In this document: positions 44,814-51,466 of the stretch, in pieces
How positions within the stretch are numbered: position 1 is the stretch's first letter
Layout: each line of letters opens with the position of its first letter
NCBI GenBank assembly: GCA_045545735.1
Contig: JAZQBM010000004.1
Span: 139,522-203,521, forward strand
Origin: Fimenecus sp045545735
Lineage (GTDB): Bacteria > Bacillota > Clostridia > Oscillospirales > Acutalibacteraceae
DNA length: 64,000 bases
Direction: 5' to 3'
Notes under the pieces: generated by a model
What the model saw: the letters and a program-made list of their open reading frames with translations, nothing else
What the model was told of the DNA's origin: nothing
Databases searched by the model: none
Position numbers and translations under genes: made by a program

Positions 44814-44908
44814 AGTCTATTCGCTCCTTTTAACGAGTTACGTTACTTATATCATTATAATGCAATTTTTTAAACTGTCAAGTACTTTTTATTTTGATAA
44901 TCAAAAAA

Positions 44909-44935
44909 CCTTGAGGGTTATGTAAACTCTCAAGG
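44909..44935 (-). terminator. Intrinsic terminator of the SGNH hydrolase gene
   Basis: CCTTGAG (44909-44915) pairs with CTCAAGG (44929-44935); on the minus strand a TTTTTTG run follows. Confidence 0.72.
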
Positions 44936-44949
44936 CTTTGATCGTTCTG

Positions 44950-45705
44950 TTATTTAATTACTTCGTACAAAGTTTTTTGAAATTCTGGGAGCCACCAGTT
45001 GCGGTAGCCGGCTTTGGTTGGGTGGATGTGGTCGATTAGGTAGAGTTTGCGTTGGTCTTCGGTGATGTTATTGATTTCTAGGTCATTCCAGAAATCGATT
45101 ACGGTGATTTGCCATTTATCTTGAATTTTAAGAAGCAAATCTACCATTTTTGCATAGTGGTCGCTATCGTATTTCGCTTGGGTATAGAATACTACTGGAC
45201 AATTCCAAGTATCTTTTGCGTAAGCGATTATGTATTCAATCGCACCTGCGATGGTCTGGGTATCAAAATCGTTCATATCGTAGCTATCGCTGATTTCTCC
45301 AAGTGGCATTTCTTTTGTTGCATCGTTGGTTGAGAGCTGACAAACGAATGCATCGGCTTTGATTTCTTTGTCGATTGTCTTCATTCGAGCCACATAGGAA
45401 TTGTCTTTAATATCAACAAGAGTTGTACCTGACACTGCCTCTTTTACTGCGTGGATTCCGTCGGTTTTTTCAAGATAATCGGCAAAACTCACGCCCATTG
45501 AACCGTATCCGTAAGTGACGGAACTACCAAGGAATATGACGGTTTTGTCTTTGATTGGGCTATCTTGTACGGTATCTGTATTTTTGAGTGAATACTCGCC
45601 ATAGTTACCACTATTGAACACACCAAACATATTACCTACATAACCCCCTGCTATAAGTACAACTACCAGTATAATCGAAATCAGGATTTTGAGTTTTTTG
45701 TTCAT
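44950..45705 (-). CDS. SGNH/GDSL hydrolase, membrane-anchored
   Basis: Lipase/esterase-type enzyme of 251 residues. It begins with a signal anchor (KLKILISIILVVVLIAGG) and carries the SGNH blocks: IFLGSSVTYGYG (catalytic Ser), VCQLSTNDAT (Asn) and LIDHIHPTKAGYR (Asp and His). Active site therefore lies outside the cell, where it could deacylate a sugar or lipid. The start is ATG at 45705 after GGTAGGGGAGTCG. It faces a divergent gene. Confidence 0.88.
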   Translation of the reverse strand: MNKKLKILISIILVVVLIAGGYVGNMFGVFNSGNYGEYSLKNTDTVQDSPIKDKTVIFLGSSVTYGYGSMGVSFADYLEKTDGIHAVKEAVSGTTLVDIKDNSYVARMKTIDKEIKADAFVCQLSTNDATKEMPLGEISDSYDMNDFDTQTIAGAIEYIIAYAKDTWNCPVVFYTQAKYDSDHYAKMVDLLLKIQDKWQITVIDFWNDLEINNITEDQRKLYLIDHIHPTKAGYRNWWLPEFQKTLYEVIK

Positions 45706-45810
45706 ACGACTCCCCTACCTTTGCTACAAATAATTATAGCATTTATGGCACGAATTGAAAAGATTTTTATATTATGATATAATCATTTCATAATATAAAG
45801 GTGTGATTTT

Positions 45811-46965
45811 ATGAATGATTTAGCAATACCTCAAAATATATACCCTATAAAATTAGGTAGAGAAGTTCAAAAAGAAACTGACAAAATATTAAAAAATTTG
45901 TTTAAAGATAAAGTCAACGGTGGGTTTTTAATAAAAATTAAAACTATGATTTTTGAAAAAATGAATCTTAATTTGCTTAATTACTATCAGTTGAATTGTA
46001 ACGGAACACAAATCGTCACCGGTAGAGATGAAACTATCGAATATGATATTTGCAGAATTATCATAGGTGTTCATAAACATAATTCAATATTTCTTACAAA
46101 AGAAGAAATCCGAAACAATGAAAAAGATAATAATTATCAACAAAAGATTGTGGACGAAGTAATTGAAAAAATAAAGTTCAGACAATATGGAAGTAAATTT
46201 TTCCGCAGAAACCAATTGCTTTTAGGCGACGAATTTTTATATTTTCCAGTTCCATATGAACTTTTTGTAATGTCTGTCAAATCTTCTGCTTTAATTTCGG
46301 AAAAGCCTAATCCTTTGTTTGTTCACTATAAAGATATAATTTGCAACGCTTTATCCGCTTTAACTCTTTTAGAAAACAATTTGTTAAGTAATGCTTATCC
46401 CTTATGTCGTACAATGATTGAGTTGTACCTAAAAGCTAGTATTATTCAAAAGCATCCAGAAATAAACGATACTTATTTGAAGTTTTGCAATTTTGAAATA
46501 GAGCAATCTTGTTGTAGTCAGGAATATCCTGAAGAATTTGAAAAGTTATATGTAAATCACCGTCTTCCAACAAAGAGTAAGGTTAATTATCTGCACTTTG
46601 GTTGGCTTGATGGAATATCTGAATATCATAATGAATATTCAATTTATGGAATATTGAATTATCTATTTGATAACACAGATAATAGAAAACATCAGATTGA
46701 AAGATTATATAAAATGTGTCATGGATATACGCATGGAAGCGTTTCTTATGTAAAGTATCCATTGTTGCAATATTTTGAAATATCTATGATGCTCTATTAT
46801 GTAATAATCGATGTTTTTAATGCAATACACAATGAATTAAAAATAGAAATGTCTGTCGAAGATAAAGTTCTTTTAAATATGCTTAATAGAGATTTCAAAA
46901 TACTCGATAAACAATACAACAACAAATCAACGGAAAATTTCGAAAAATATTACAATATTAAATAA
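45811..46965 (+). CDS. Unknown 384-aa protein, DUF5677-like
   Basis: A helical protein with conserved YPLCRTMIELYLKASII and YKMCHGYTHGSVSYV segments, similar to the DUF5677 pattern in which an Arg-Glu and a His motif recur. The function of the family is unknown. It has AAAGGTGTG before the ATG, no signal peptide and no TM helices. Terminator downstream. Isolated gene with strong A/T bias. Confidence 0.6.
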   Translation: MNDLAIPQNIYPIKLGREVQKETDKILKNLFKDKVNGGFLIKIKTMIFEKMNLNLLNYYQLNCNGTQIVTGRDETIEYDICRIIIGVHKHNSIFLTKEEIRNNEKDNNYQQKIVDEVIEKIKFRQYGSKFFRRNQLLLGDEFLYFPVPYELFVMSVKSSALISEKPNPLFVHYKDIICNALSALTLLENNLLSNAYPLCRTMIELYLKASIIQKHPEINDTYLKFCNFEIEQSCCSQEYPEEFEKLYVNHRLPTKSKVNYLHFGWLDGISEYHNEYSIYGILNYLFDNTDNRKHQIERLYKMCHGYTHGSVSYVKYPLLQYFEISMMLYYVIIDVFNAIHNELKIEMSVEDKVLLNMLNRDFKILDKQYNNKSTENFEKYYNIK

Positions 46966-46995
46966 TTTGACATTATTTATAACAAACCAAAAATT

Positions 46996-47026
46996 AAGCC
47001 TTGAGAGTCCGAAACTTTCAAGGCTT
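46996..47026 (+). terminator. Intrinsic terminator of the 384-aa gene
   Basis: AAGCCTTGA (46996-47004) pairs with TCAAGGCTT (47018-47026), followed by TTATTT. Confidence 0.72.
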
Positions 47027-47274
47027 TTATTTGGCATTTAGAAAATTTTGTGTTTCTTCAGTTTTATTTACGCTTTGTCAATACTTTATTTTAAAATTTT
47101 GTCCTGAAAAACGGACAAAATTTTCATTGCTTGTCTTGACTGACCCCTACCTAAAATGGTATTATATAATTGTAAAGATAAATATTTTATTTTTTGAAAA
47201 TTATTAAAAAATTAGTTTTTTGACGAGAAAATGGTTAGAAAAAATATTTTTTTATTTTTTTGGCTCAAAAACCA

Positions 47275-47303
47275 TTGACAAATCAACGGATTTGATATAT
47301 AAT
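47275..47303 (+). promoter_or_regulatory. Consensus sigma-70 promoter P1
   Basis: Perfect TTGACA (47275-47280), 17-base spacer, perfect TATAAT (47298-47303). Confidence 0.8.
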
Positions 47304-47325
47304 TAAAATTTTATTTCAAAAACTA

Positions 47326-47354
47326 TTGACAAATGTGTTTTTATATGGTATGAT
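47326..47354 (+). promoter_or_regulatory. Near-consensus sigma-70 promoter P2
   Basis: Perfect TTGACA (47326-47331), 17-base spacer, TATGAT (47349-47354). It lies 51 bases behind P1, so two strong promoters fire in tandem. Confidence 0.75.
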
Positions 47355-47360
47355 GGAAGT

Positions 47361-47508
47361 ACGATGAAATTTGCTTTCATCTAATGGCAGCAAGCAACGA
47401 AGGGAAATATATAACAAACAACATTTAATACCTTAAATGTTTATGGAGGTAATTATGAATCAAAGTATCGCCTATGGCGGTGCTCTGGTTTGTAATGCCT
47501 CCTTTTTT
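47361..47508 (+). ncRNA. Structured RNA leader / attenuator
   Basis: Behind P1 and P2, the transcript has hairpins GATGAAA/TTTCATC (47363-47381), ACATTTAA/TTAAATGT (47421-47440) and CGCC/GGCG (47469-47479). The last forms inside a longer stem in which GGAGGTA (47445-47451, the ribosome site) pairs with TGCCTCC (47496-47502) followed by six T. Thus a terminator can hide the ribosome site of the 33-codon frame. It is typical of attenuation, or the product could be a small RNA. Confidence 0.6.
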
Positions 47509-47556
47509 GTTTCCCCTTTTCAACTTTTTATTCAAGGAGATGATAAAACAACATAA
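47455..47556 (+). CDS. 33-aa leader peptide candidate
   Basis: ATG at 47455 after TATGGAGG, encoding MNQSIAYGGALVCNASFFVS and 13 more residues. The reading frame runs through the terminator T-run. Its position suggests a leader peptide whose translation opens or closes the terminator; expression is not proven. Confidence 0.45.
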   Translation: MNQSIAYGGALVCNASFFVSPFQLFIQGDDKTT

Positions 47557-47738
47557 TAAACAACAAAAATTCAATACATTCTAGTTACCTCCCCCTTCTT
47601 GTTACACGCCTCTTAAATCAACCGGGTTAATGCATTTAATAATATACAAATAAATAATACGACCTCAGGCAAGTCGCAGCAACAAATGGTCTGAGGTTAA
47701 TAAAAAAAGAAATTCAAATGCGGCGGAAAGTAAGTTTT

Positions 47739-48098
47739 ATGGGTTACTATAGAAAGTGGCAGCCATCAAAGGCTGCAGCATATGAATTCAAAGAAGAAAT
47801 GGAAAAAATTGAAAAGTTTTGTGACGAGAATCATATCCACTACACTCTAAACAAAGATAGTTATTATTTCCATCTGAATGGTATTGATTACAGAGTAAGT
47901 AATCACACAATGGATGCAAGCAATAACGGTGCATTCAACCAATTCGGCGAACAAGCACGTGATTTTTATCACACCAAAGAAGATTATGAGAATACAGTTT
48001 GTATCCTCGCAGGTAAAACTAGAATTATTGAAATCTATAATGATTTGAAAGATGGATATCAGTTAGATAAACGAGGCAGAAGAATAGAAAAAAATTAA
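47739..48098 (+). CDS. Unknown 119-aa element protein
   Basis: A soluble protein starting MGYYRKWQPSKAAAYEFKEE, with the central NKDSYYFHLNGIDYRVSNHT. GGAAAGTAAG precedes the ATG at 47739; an upstream in-frame ATG at 47718 lacks a good site. It is not recognised. It lies behind the attenuator leader and ahead of a second small gene, so both may be controlled by P1/P2. Confidence 0.65.
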   Translation: MGYYRKWQPSKAAAYEFKEEMEKIEKFCDENHIHYTLNKDSYYFHLNGIDYRVSNHTMDASNNGAFNQFGEQARDFYHTKEDYENTVCILAGKTRIIEIYNDLKDGYQLDKRGRRIEKN

Positions 48099-48119
48099 TT
48101 TAAAAAGGATACTTATATT

Positions 48120-48548
48120 ATGAAAAACAACGAAATACTTAAATTAGCAAATCTCACCACTAAATCCTACAATAAAGTTATTGAGGATTTAAAAGAAGAT
48201 GATATTTTGGATGATGATAGCATCATAAATTATATCACGTGTTACACACCATTCTTAAAGAATTGGTTAGCTCAAAACATCAATAAAGTTCTTCCAGATT
48301 GCATGGAAATAAGCCATTATCAATACGGCATACTCTATATAGCAGATAGTTATGATTATCCTTCCGATTGTACAGAATGCGATATTGAGAATAGCCTTGA
48401 TGAAGGAAAAAGCATTATTAATCACTCTATCGCTAGCGAAATTACCGGTACACTCATGAAAACATATCCTAATTTAAATTTCTTCTATGTATTAGAATTA
48501 ATCGAAGAGCGTGTTGATATGTATTATACTATTTATCACTCTATGTAA
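48120..48548 (+). CDS. Unknown 142-aa element protein
   Basis: An acidic protein (KVIEDLKEDDILDDDSIINY; LYIADSYDYPSDCTECDIEN) of 142 residues. AAAAGGATACTT precedes the ATG. It follows the 119-aa gene by 21 bases and ends in the terminator stem. Not recognised; the CTEC motif is not enough for a zinc site. Confidence 0.65.
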   Translation: MKNNEILKLANLTTKSYNKVIEDLKEDDILDDDSIINYITCYTPFLKNWLAQNINKVLPDCMEISHYQYGILYIADSYDYPSDCTECDIENSLDEGKSIINHSIASEITGTLMKTYPNLNFFYVLELIEERVDMYYTIYHSM

Positions 48549-48570
48549 AGTTCCACAGTAGTGGAACTTT
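48547..48570 (+). terminator. Intrinsic terminator of the 142-aa gene
   Basis: AAAGTTCCAC (48547-48556) pairs with GTGGAACTTT (48561-48570), followed by TTTATTTT. The stem begins at the stop codon. Confidence 0.82.
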
Positions 48571-48571
48571 T

Positions 48572-49012
48572 TTATTTTCTTCTTTTAACAATCTTATACT
48601 CCCCTACGGTTTTCTTGATTCGGTTTAGACCGTATAATTGGTTGGGCATTTTAGGGTGTTCTGGCAAGTCAATATCACAATTCATTATTTTAGTTTTACT
48701 GGTTTTGCAACACACATAAGGATTGATAACATATGTATCCTTATCAGTTTTATAAATATATTTATGTTCAATCAGATATTTAAGAGAGCGCTCGGCACTC
48801 TTTTTGTTTGTTAAATCTAACGCTTCTATGATTGCTTCTTTTGATATTACAACTTTATTATATGTACCCATCAAATTAACCAACAACATAAACGTCGTTG
48901 CAGCTGATGGTTTTCCTTTAACCAACGCTAGCATATACGGGTGTTCAAGAGTTACCTGAACAAAATTGTGGTACATCATTTTACCTTCATCAACAAACTT
49001 TTCTTTTTCCAT
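48572..49012 (-). CDS. RepL-like winged-helix protein
   Basis: A 146-residue protein with a winged helix: FMLLVNLMGTYNKVVISKE, AIIEALDLTNKKSAERSLKY and LIEHKYIYKTDKDTYVINPYV. The pattern is that of RepL-type initiators of small Firmicute plasmids, or of the DNA-binding domain of such proteins. AAAAGGAAG precedes ATG. It is divergent from the relaxase, with the candidate oriT between. A replication function for the excised circle is inferred only. Confidence 0.6.
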   Translation of the reverse strand: MEKEKFVDEGKMMYHNFVQVTLEHPYMLALVKGKPSAATTFMLLVNLMGTYNKVVISKEAIIEALDLTNKKSAERSLKYLIEHKYIYKTDKDTYVINPYVCCKTSKTKIMNCDIDLPEHPKMPNQLYGLNRIKKTVGEYKIVKRRK

Positions 49013-49252
49013 ATTACATACTTCCTTTTCAATTATTTGAAAATAGTATGAAATACAGGCATTGAAAAACGAGACAAAAGTTGTCTTTTTTACAAGACAT
49101 TTTTTGTCCTACTATTTTTTCGAATATTCTTAATAGTATCAACGCTTACGAATGTTTTAGTCGGAGCGTCTCTTTTTATATTATTTTCAGGATAGTATTA
49201 CTAATCTAACACTAAGTATCACTCTCATATATTCCGCTACGCGGTCCTACAT
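49013..49252. other. Non-coding stretch before the oriT hairpins
   Basis: About 240 bases of A/T-rich DNA; TTCTTAATAGTATCAAC-like stretches may hold the minus-strand promoter of the RepL-like gene. Nothing further supported. Confidence 0.35.
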
Positions 49253-49337
49253 AACGCTAAAGCGTTGGGGTCCAGGGGCATCCCCTGGCAAGTTAGCACG
49301 AATTGAAAATTCTGCTATAACTTGCTACATCAGAATT
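49253..49337 (+). other. oriT: Candidate oriT of the MobV relaxase
   Basis: Three adjacent inverted repeats sit 70-150 bases upstream of the relaxase: AACGCTAAAGCGTT (49253-49266), CCAGGGG-CAT-CCCCTGG (49272-49288), and AAGTTAGCA (49290-49298) facing TGCTATAACTT (49313-49323), with a further AATTCTG/CAGAATT (49308-49314/49331-49337). MobV nick sites lie in such hairpins just upstream of the mob gene. The exact nick is unknown. Confidence 0.6.
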
Positions 49338-49405
49338 GATTTTTAGTTTGTATGCTAATTTTATATAACATACTTAAGGTAAATAAATATAGAAAGAGTG
49401 ATGCT

Positions 49406-50158
49406 ATGCACATAGAAAAGTACAATAGAACTGCAATTGGACATATGATTGAACACTATGAACGTAATCCACGAATATACAAAACACAAGAACATATCAA
49501 TCCTGAACTAACAAAATTTAATTATACACTTGGCAATGACAAATTGACCGGTATGGCAAAATATAAAAAGATATTAGAAACTCCCGGTCTGAAGGTAATG
49601 AACAGAGCTGACGTCAATACAATGATAGATGTTGTTTTGACCCTACCTAAAGCTGAGTATTTCCCACAAGAACGATATAAAGAATTCTTTGAAGTTGGTT
49701 ATCAATTTTTATTAAACAAATTTTGCAACAATTCGGAAGATACCCTTATTTCTTGTACTGCACATTTAGATGAATCTCAAGATGGAAAAACCAAAGGTCA
49801 GCCTCATATTCATTTCTGTTTTGCCAGTGTAGTAGAGACTGAGAAAGGGCTACGGATGAATGCATCTAAAATTGTAACCCGTTCAATGCTCCGCACTTTA
49901 CACAAAGAAGCAAGTGATTATTTTTACAATCATTTTGGCTTCGATGTTGGTATTCTTAATGGTGCGACAAAAGAAGGGAGTCTTACAGTGCCACAATTAC
50001 GAGAGCAAACCAAGAAGTATAACGAGCTGCTAAAAGCCAATTCCGAACTACAATCAGAAAATGAACAACTAAAGTTGGAACTGGCAGAAAGCATGCACAA
50101 CCTTAAGATTTGGCAGCAAGAAGAAGGAATTACGCCAACTTTTGAACTCCAAAAATAA
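49406..50158 (+). CDS. mobV: MobV (Pre/Mob) relaxase
   Basis: Mobilization relaxase of 250 residues that nicks oriT and pilots the strand. MHIEKYNRTAIGHMIEHYER at the N-terminus and ELTKFNYTL match the MobV signature; QPHIHFCF holds the His-x-His metal motif, and the C-terminal 60 residues form a coiled coil. It is shorter than pMV158 MobM. The ATG at 49406 is chosen because the N-terminal signature begins exactly there; an upstream frame lacks it. Followed by a strong terminator. Confidence 0.85.
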   Translation: MHIEKYNRTAIGHMIEHYERNPRIYKTQEHINPELTKFNYTLGNDKLTGMAKYKKILETPGLKVMNRADVNTMIDVVLTLPKAEYFPQERYKEFFEVGYQFLLNKFCNNSEDTLISCTAHLDESQDGKTKGQPHIHFCFASVVETEKGLRMNASKIVTRSMLRTLHKEASDYFYNHFGFDVGILNGATKEGSLTVPQLREQTKKYNELLKANSELQSENEQLKLELAESMHNLKIWQQEEGITPTFELQK

Positions 50159-50178
50159 ACTCATATATAGAATTTTTT

Positions 50179-50209
50179 AGTACCCACTATATATTGTGGG
50201 TACTTTTTT
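50179..50209 (+). terminator. Intrinsic terminator of mobV
   Basis: AGTACCCAC (50179-50187) pairs with GTGGGTACT (50196-50204), then TTTTT. Confidence 0.85.
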
Positions 50210-50340
50210 AATTTTTGCAATATTTATTGAAAAAACGCATTGACAAAAGCCGAAAAGTGTGTATAATATAAACGTGATTTGAAGATACATACATTTTCAA
50301 ATCAAAGCACAATTGAAATCGGCGATTTTCACGCGAAAAA

Positions 50341-50364
50341 GGTTACATTTTGGGTTACATTTTG
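50341..50364 (+). repeat. Tandem 12-bp repeats, probable integrase arm-binding sites (right)
   Basis: GGTTACATTTTG twice in tandem, same orientation as the left-end pair at 8594-8617, about 50 bases inside attR. Supports 8436 and 50430 as the element ends. Confidence 0.65.
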
Positions 50365-50392
50365 CGGGCACAGGTCGCTGAAACGTTGATAC

Positions 50393-50468
50393 AGGGGTAT
50401 AGCTCAGTTGGTAGAGCAGCGGTCTCCAAAACCGCGTGCCGAGGGTTCGAATCCTTCTGCCCCTGCCA
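50393..50468 (+). tRNA. trnW: tRNA-Trp (anticodon CCA)
   Basis: A complete 76-base cloverleaf with encoded CCA. Acceptor AGGGGTA/TGCCCCT, D stem GCTC/GAGC, anticodon stem GCGGT/ACCGC around loop CTCCAAA (CCA), T stem GAGGG/CCTTC with loop TTCGAAT, discriminator G. The right element att core overlaps its anticodon arm. Confidence 0.95.
50414..50430 (+). repeat. Right attachment site (attR core) within tRNA-Trp
   Basis: GAGCAGCGGTCTCCAAA, identical to 8436-8452. It ends at the last base of the anticodon loop. The 5' half of the tRNA (50393-50413) lies inside the element, so this half may be supplied by the element. Confidence 0.72.
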
Positions 50469-50471
50469 CAC

Positions 50472-50509
50472 AAAAAAGCCTTGAAACTACGTGGTTTCAA
50501 GGCTTTTTT
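50472..50509 (+). terminator. Intrinsic terminator of tRNA-Trp
   Basis: AAAAAAGCCTTGAAAC (50472-50487) pairs with GTTTCAAGGCTTTTTT (50494-50509), perfect 16-bp stem ending in T run. Confidence 0.88.
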
Positions 50510-50644
50510 CGTTGTTTTAAAGTGTCGGCACGGGGTCAGTTTTGTGCTGTTTAGAGCGTCAAAAATTGCGTCAAAATTGGCATTTTTTCGCAAACATTTT
50601 TTCTGTTTTGAAACATTTCCGTCTACTACATCATCAAAACAGCA

Positions 50645-51192
50645 TCAATATCCCATTCCCAAATCCTTTATATTATCTACTAATCGGTCATATGAAACAA
50701 TTTTCAAATTGGGATTATTATAAATTTCTTGACTACGCAATTCAGTTGCTTCTAATGTCATCTTATCTCTTCTGCTCACTACAAGGCAATAATATATCCT
50801 TGATGTAGGTATTTTAATACCATAACTTGATATATTTATACTCCTTAAAAATATTCTCTATTATCATCCATCCAACGTTTCCAATCTTTAATTTGTGTTA
50901 GACCTTTCCTTACATTTAAGCTTTCAGAATTTGATGTTTTTAAAATATAATCAACATTTGCATCTTCAAACTCGATAAGTACAACACTATACCCATCTGA
51001 GTTTTTTCCTAAAAGCATATAATCTGCTCTATACTTTTCTCCTAAAGCAATTTCAGGAAATATATACGCATCATGATGTCCAAAATTATAATCTTTAAAT
51101 AAAGAAGCTGGAATAAACCATTTTTCATTATTTTTTATATAATTTTCAACTTCATTTTCATTTTTAGCAGAATTTAATCTTTCTAAAAACAC
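50645..51192 (-). pseudogene. Shedu-like DUF4263 nuclease, frameshifted
   Basis: The first 115 codons (to stop at 50845) encode MFLERLNSAKNENEVENYIK...GEKYRADYMLLGKNSDGYSV, VLIEFEDANVD and QIKDWKRWMDD, matching the DUF4263/Shedu SduA domain with the D...ExE active-site strands. Just after REYF the frame shifts: adding one T in the run at about 50848-50852 continues into SINISSYGIKIPTSRIYYCL, VVSRRDKMTLEA and IVSYDRLVDNIKDLG to a TGA at 50645. The join restores the expected C-terminal half. It is probably a recently inactivated gene, or a sequencing error or phase-variable tract. Confidence 0.75.
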
Positions 51193-51466
51193 AGTTTTTT
51201 CCTACTTTTCCAAAATTAAAAACTTTTTTGAATTATTTTTTCCTCACATTCGCTCACAAACCGTCCTAAAATCGTTTTTGTTCTCATTTGTGGTTTGTTT
51301 TCATTGCATCCCGAAAACCGCACTAATCGGCACTTATTTTGGTATAAAAGCAACTATAAAAATATAGATTCTGTTAAACTTTTTGTGATGTTTTTGTCAC
51401 AAATCATTATAAAAACACGATTAATTATATATGGGATTAATAAACACTGTGTAAGGAGAAATTAAT

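Larger units (their letters stand above)
8436..50430. mobile_element. Integrative mobilizable element (~42 kb) in tRNA-Trp, carrying a defence island
   Basis: The 17-bp sequence GAGCAGCGGTCTCCAAA occurs at 8436-8452 and again at 50414-50430 inside tRNA-Trp. Just inside each end, in the same orientation, is a tandem 12-bp repeat of the type GGTTACATTTT(T/G), at 8594-8617 and 50341-50364. The left end has a tyrosine integrase and an excisionase. The right end has a MobV relaxase, a candidate oriT and a RepL-like protein. No conjugation (T4SS) genes are seen, so transfer would need a helper. One oddity: the sequence left of 8436 is not a tRNA-Trp 5' half, as simple integration would leave, so the left flank may be rearranged or be another element. 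Confidence 0.75.

Noticed and set aside
47001..47207. 68-codon plus-strand frame after the 384-aa gene
   Set aside because: It begins within a terminator and runs across A/T-rich DNA with no ribosome site.
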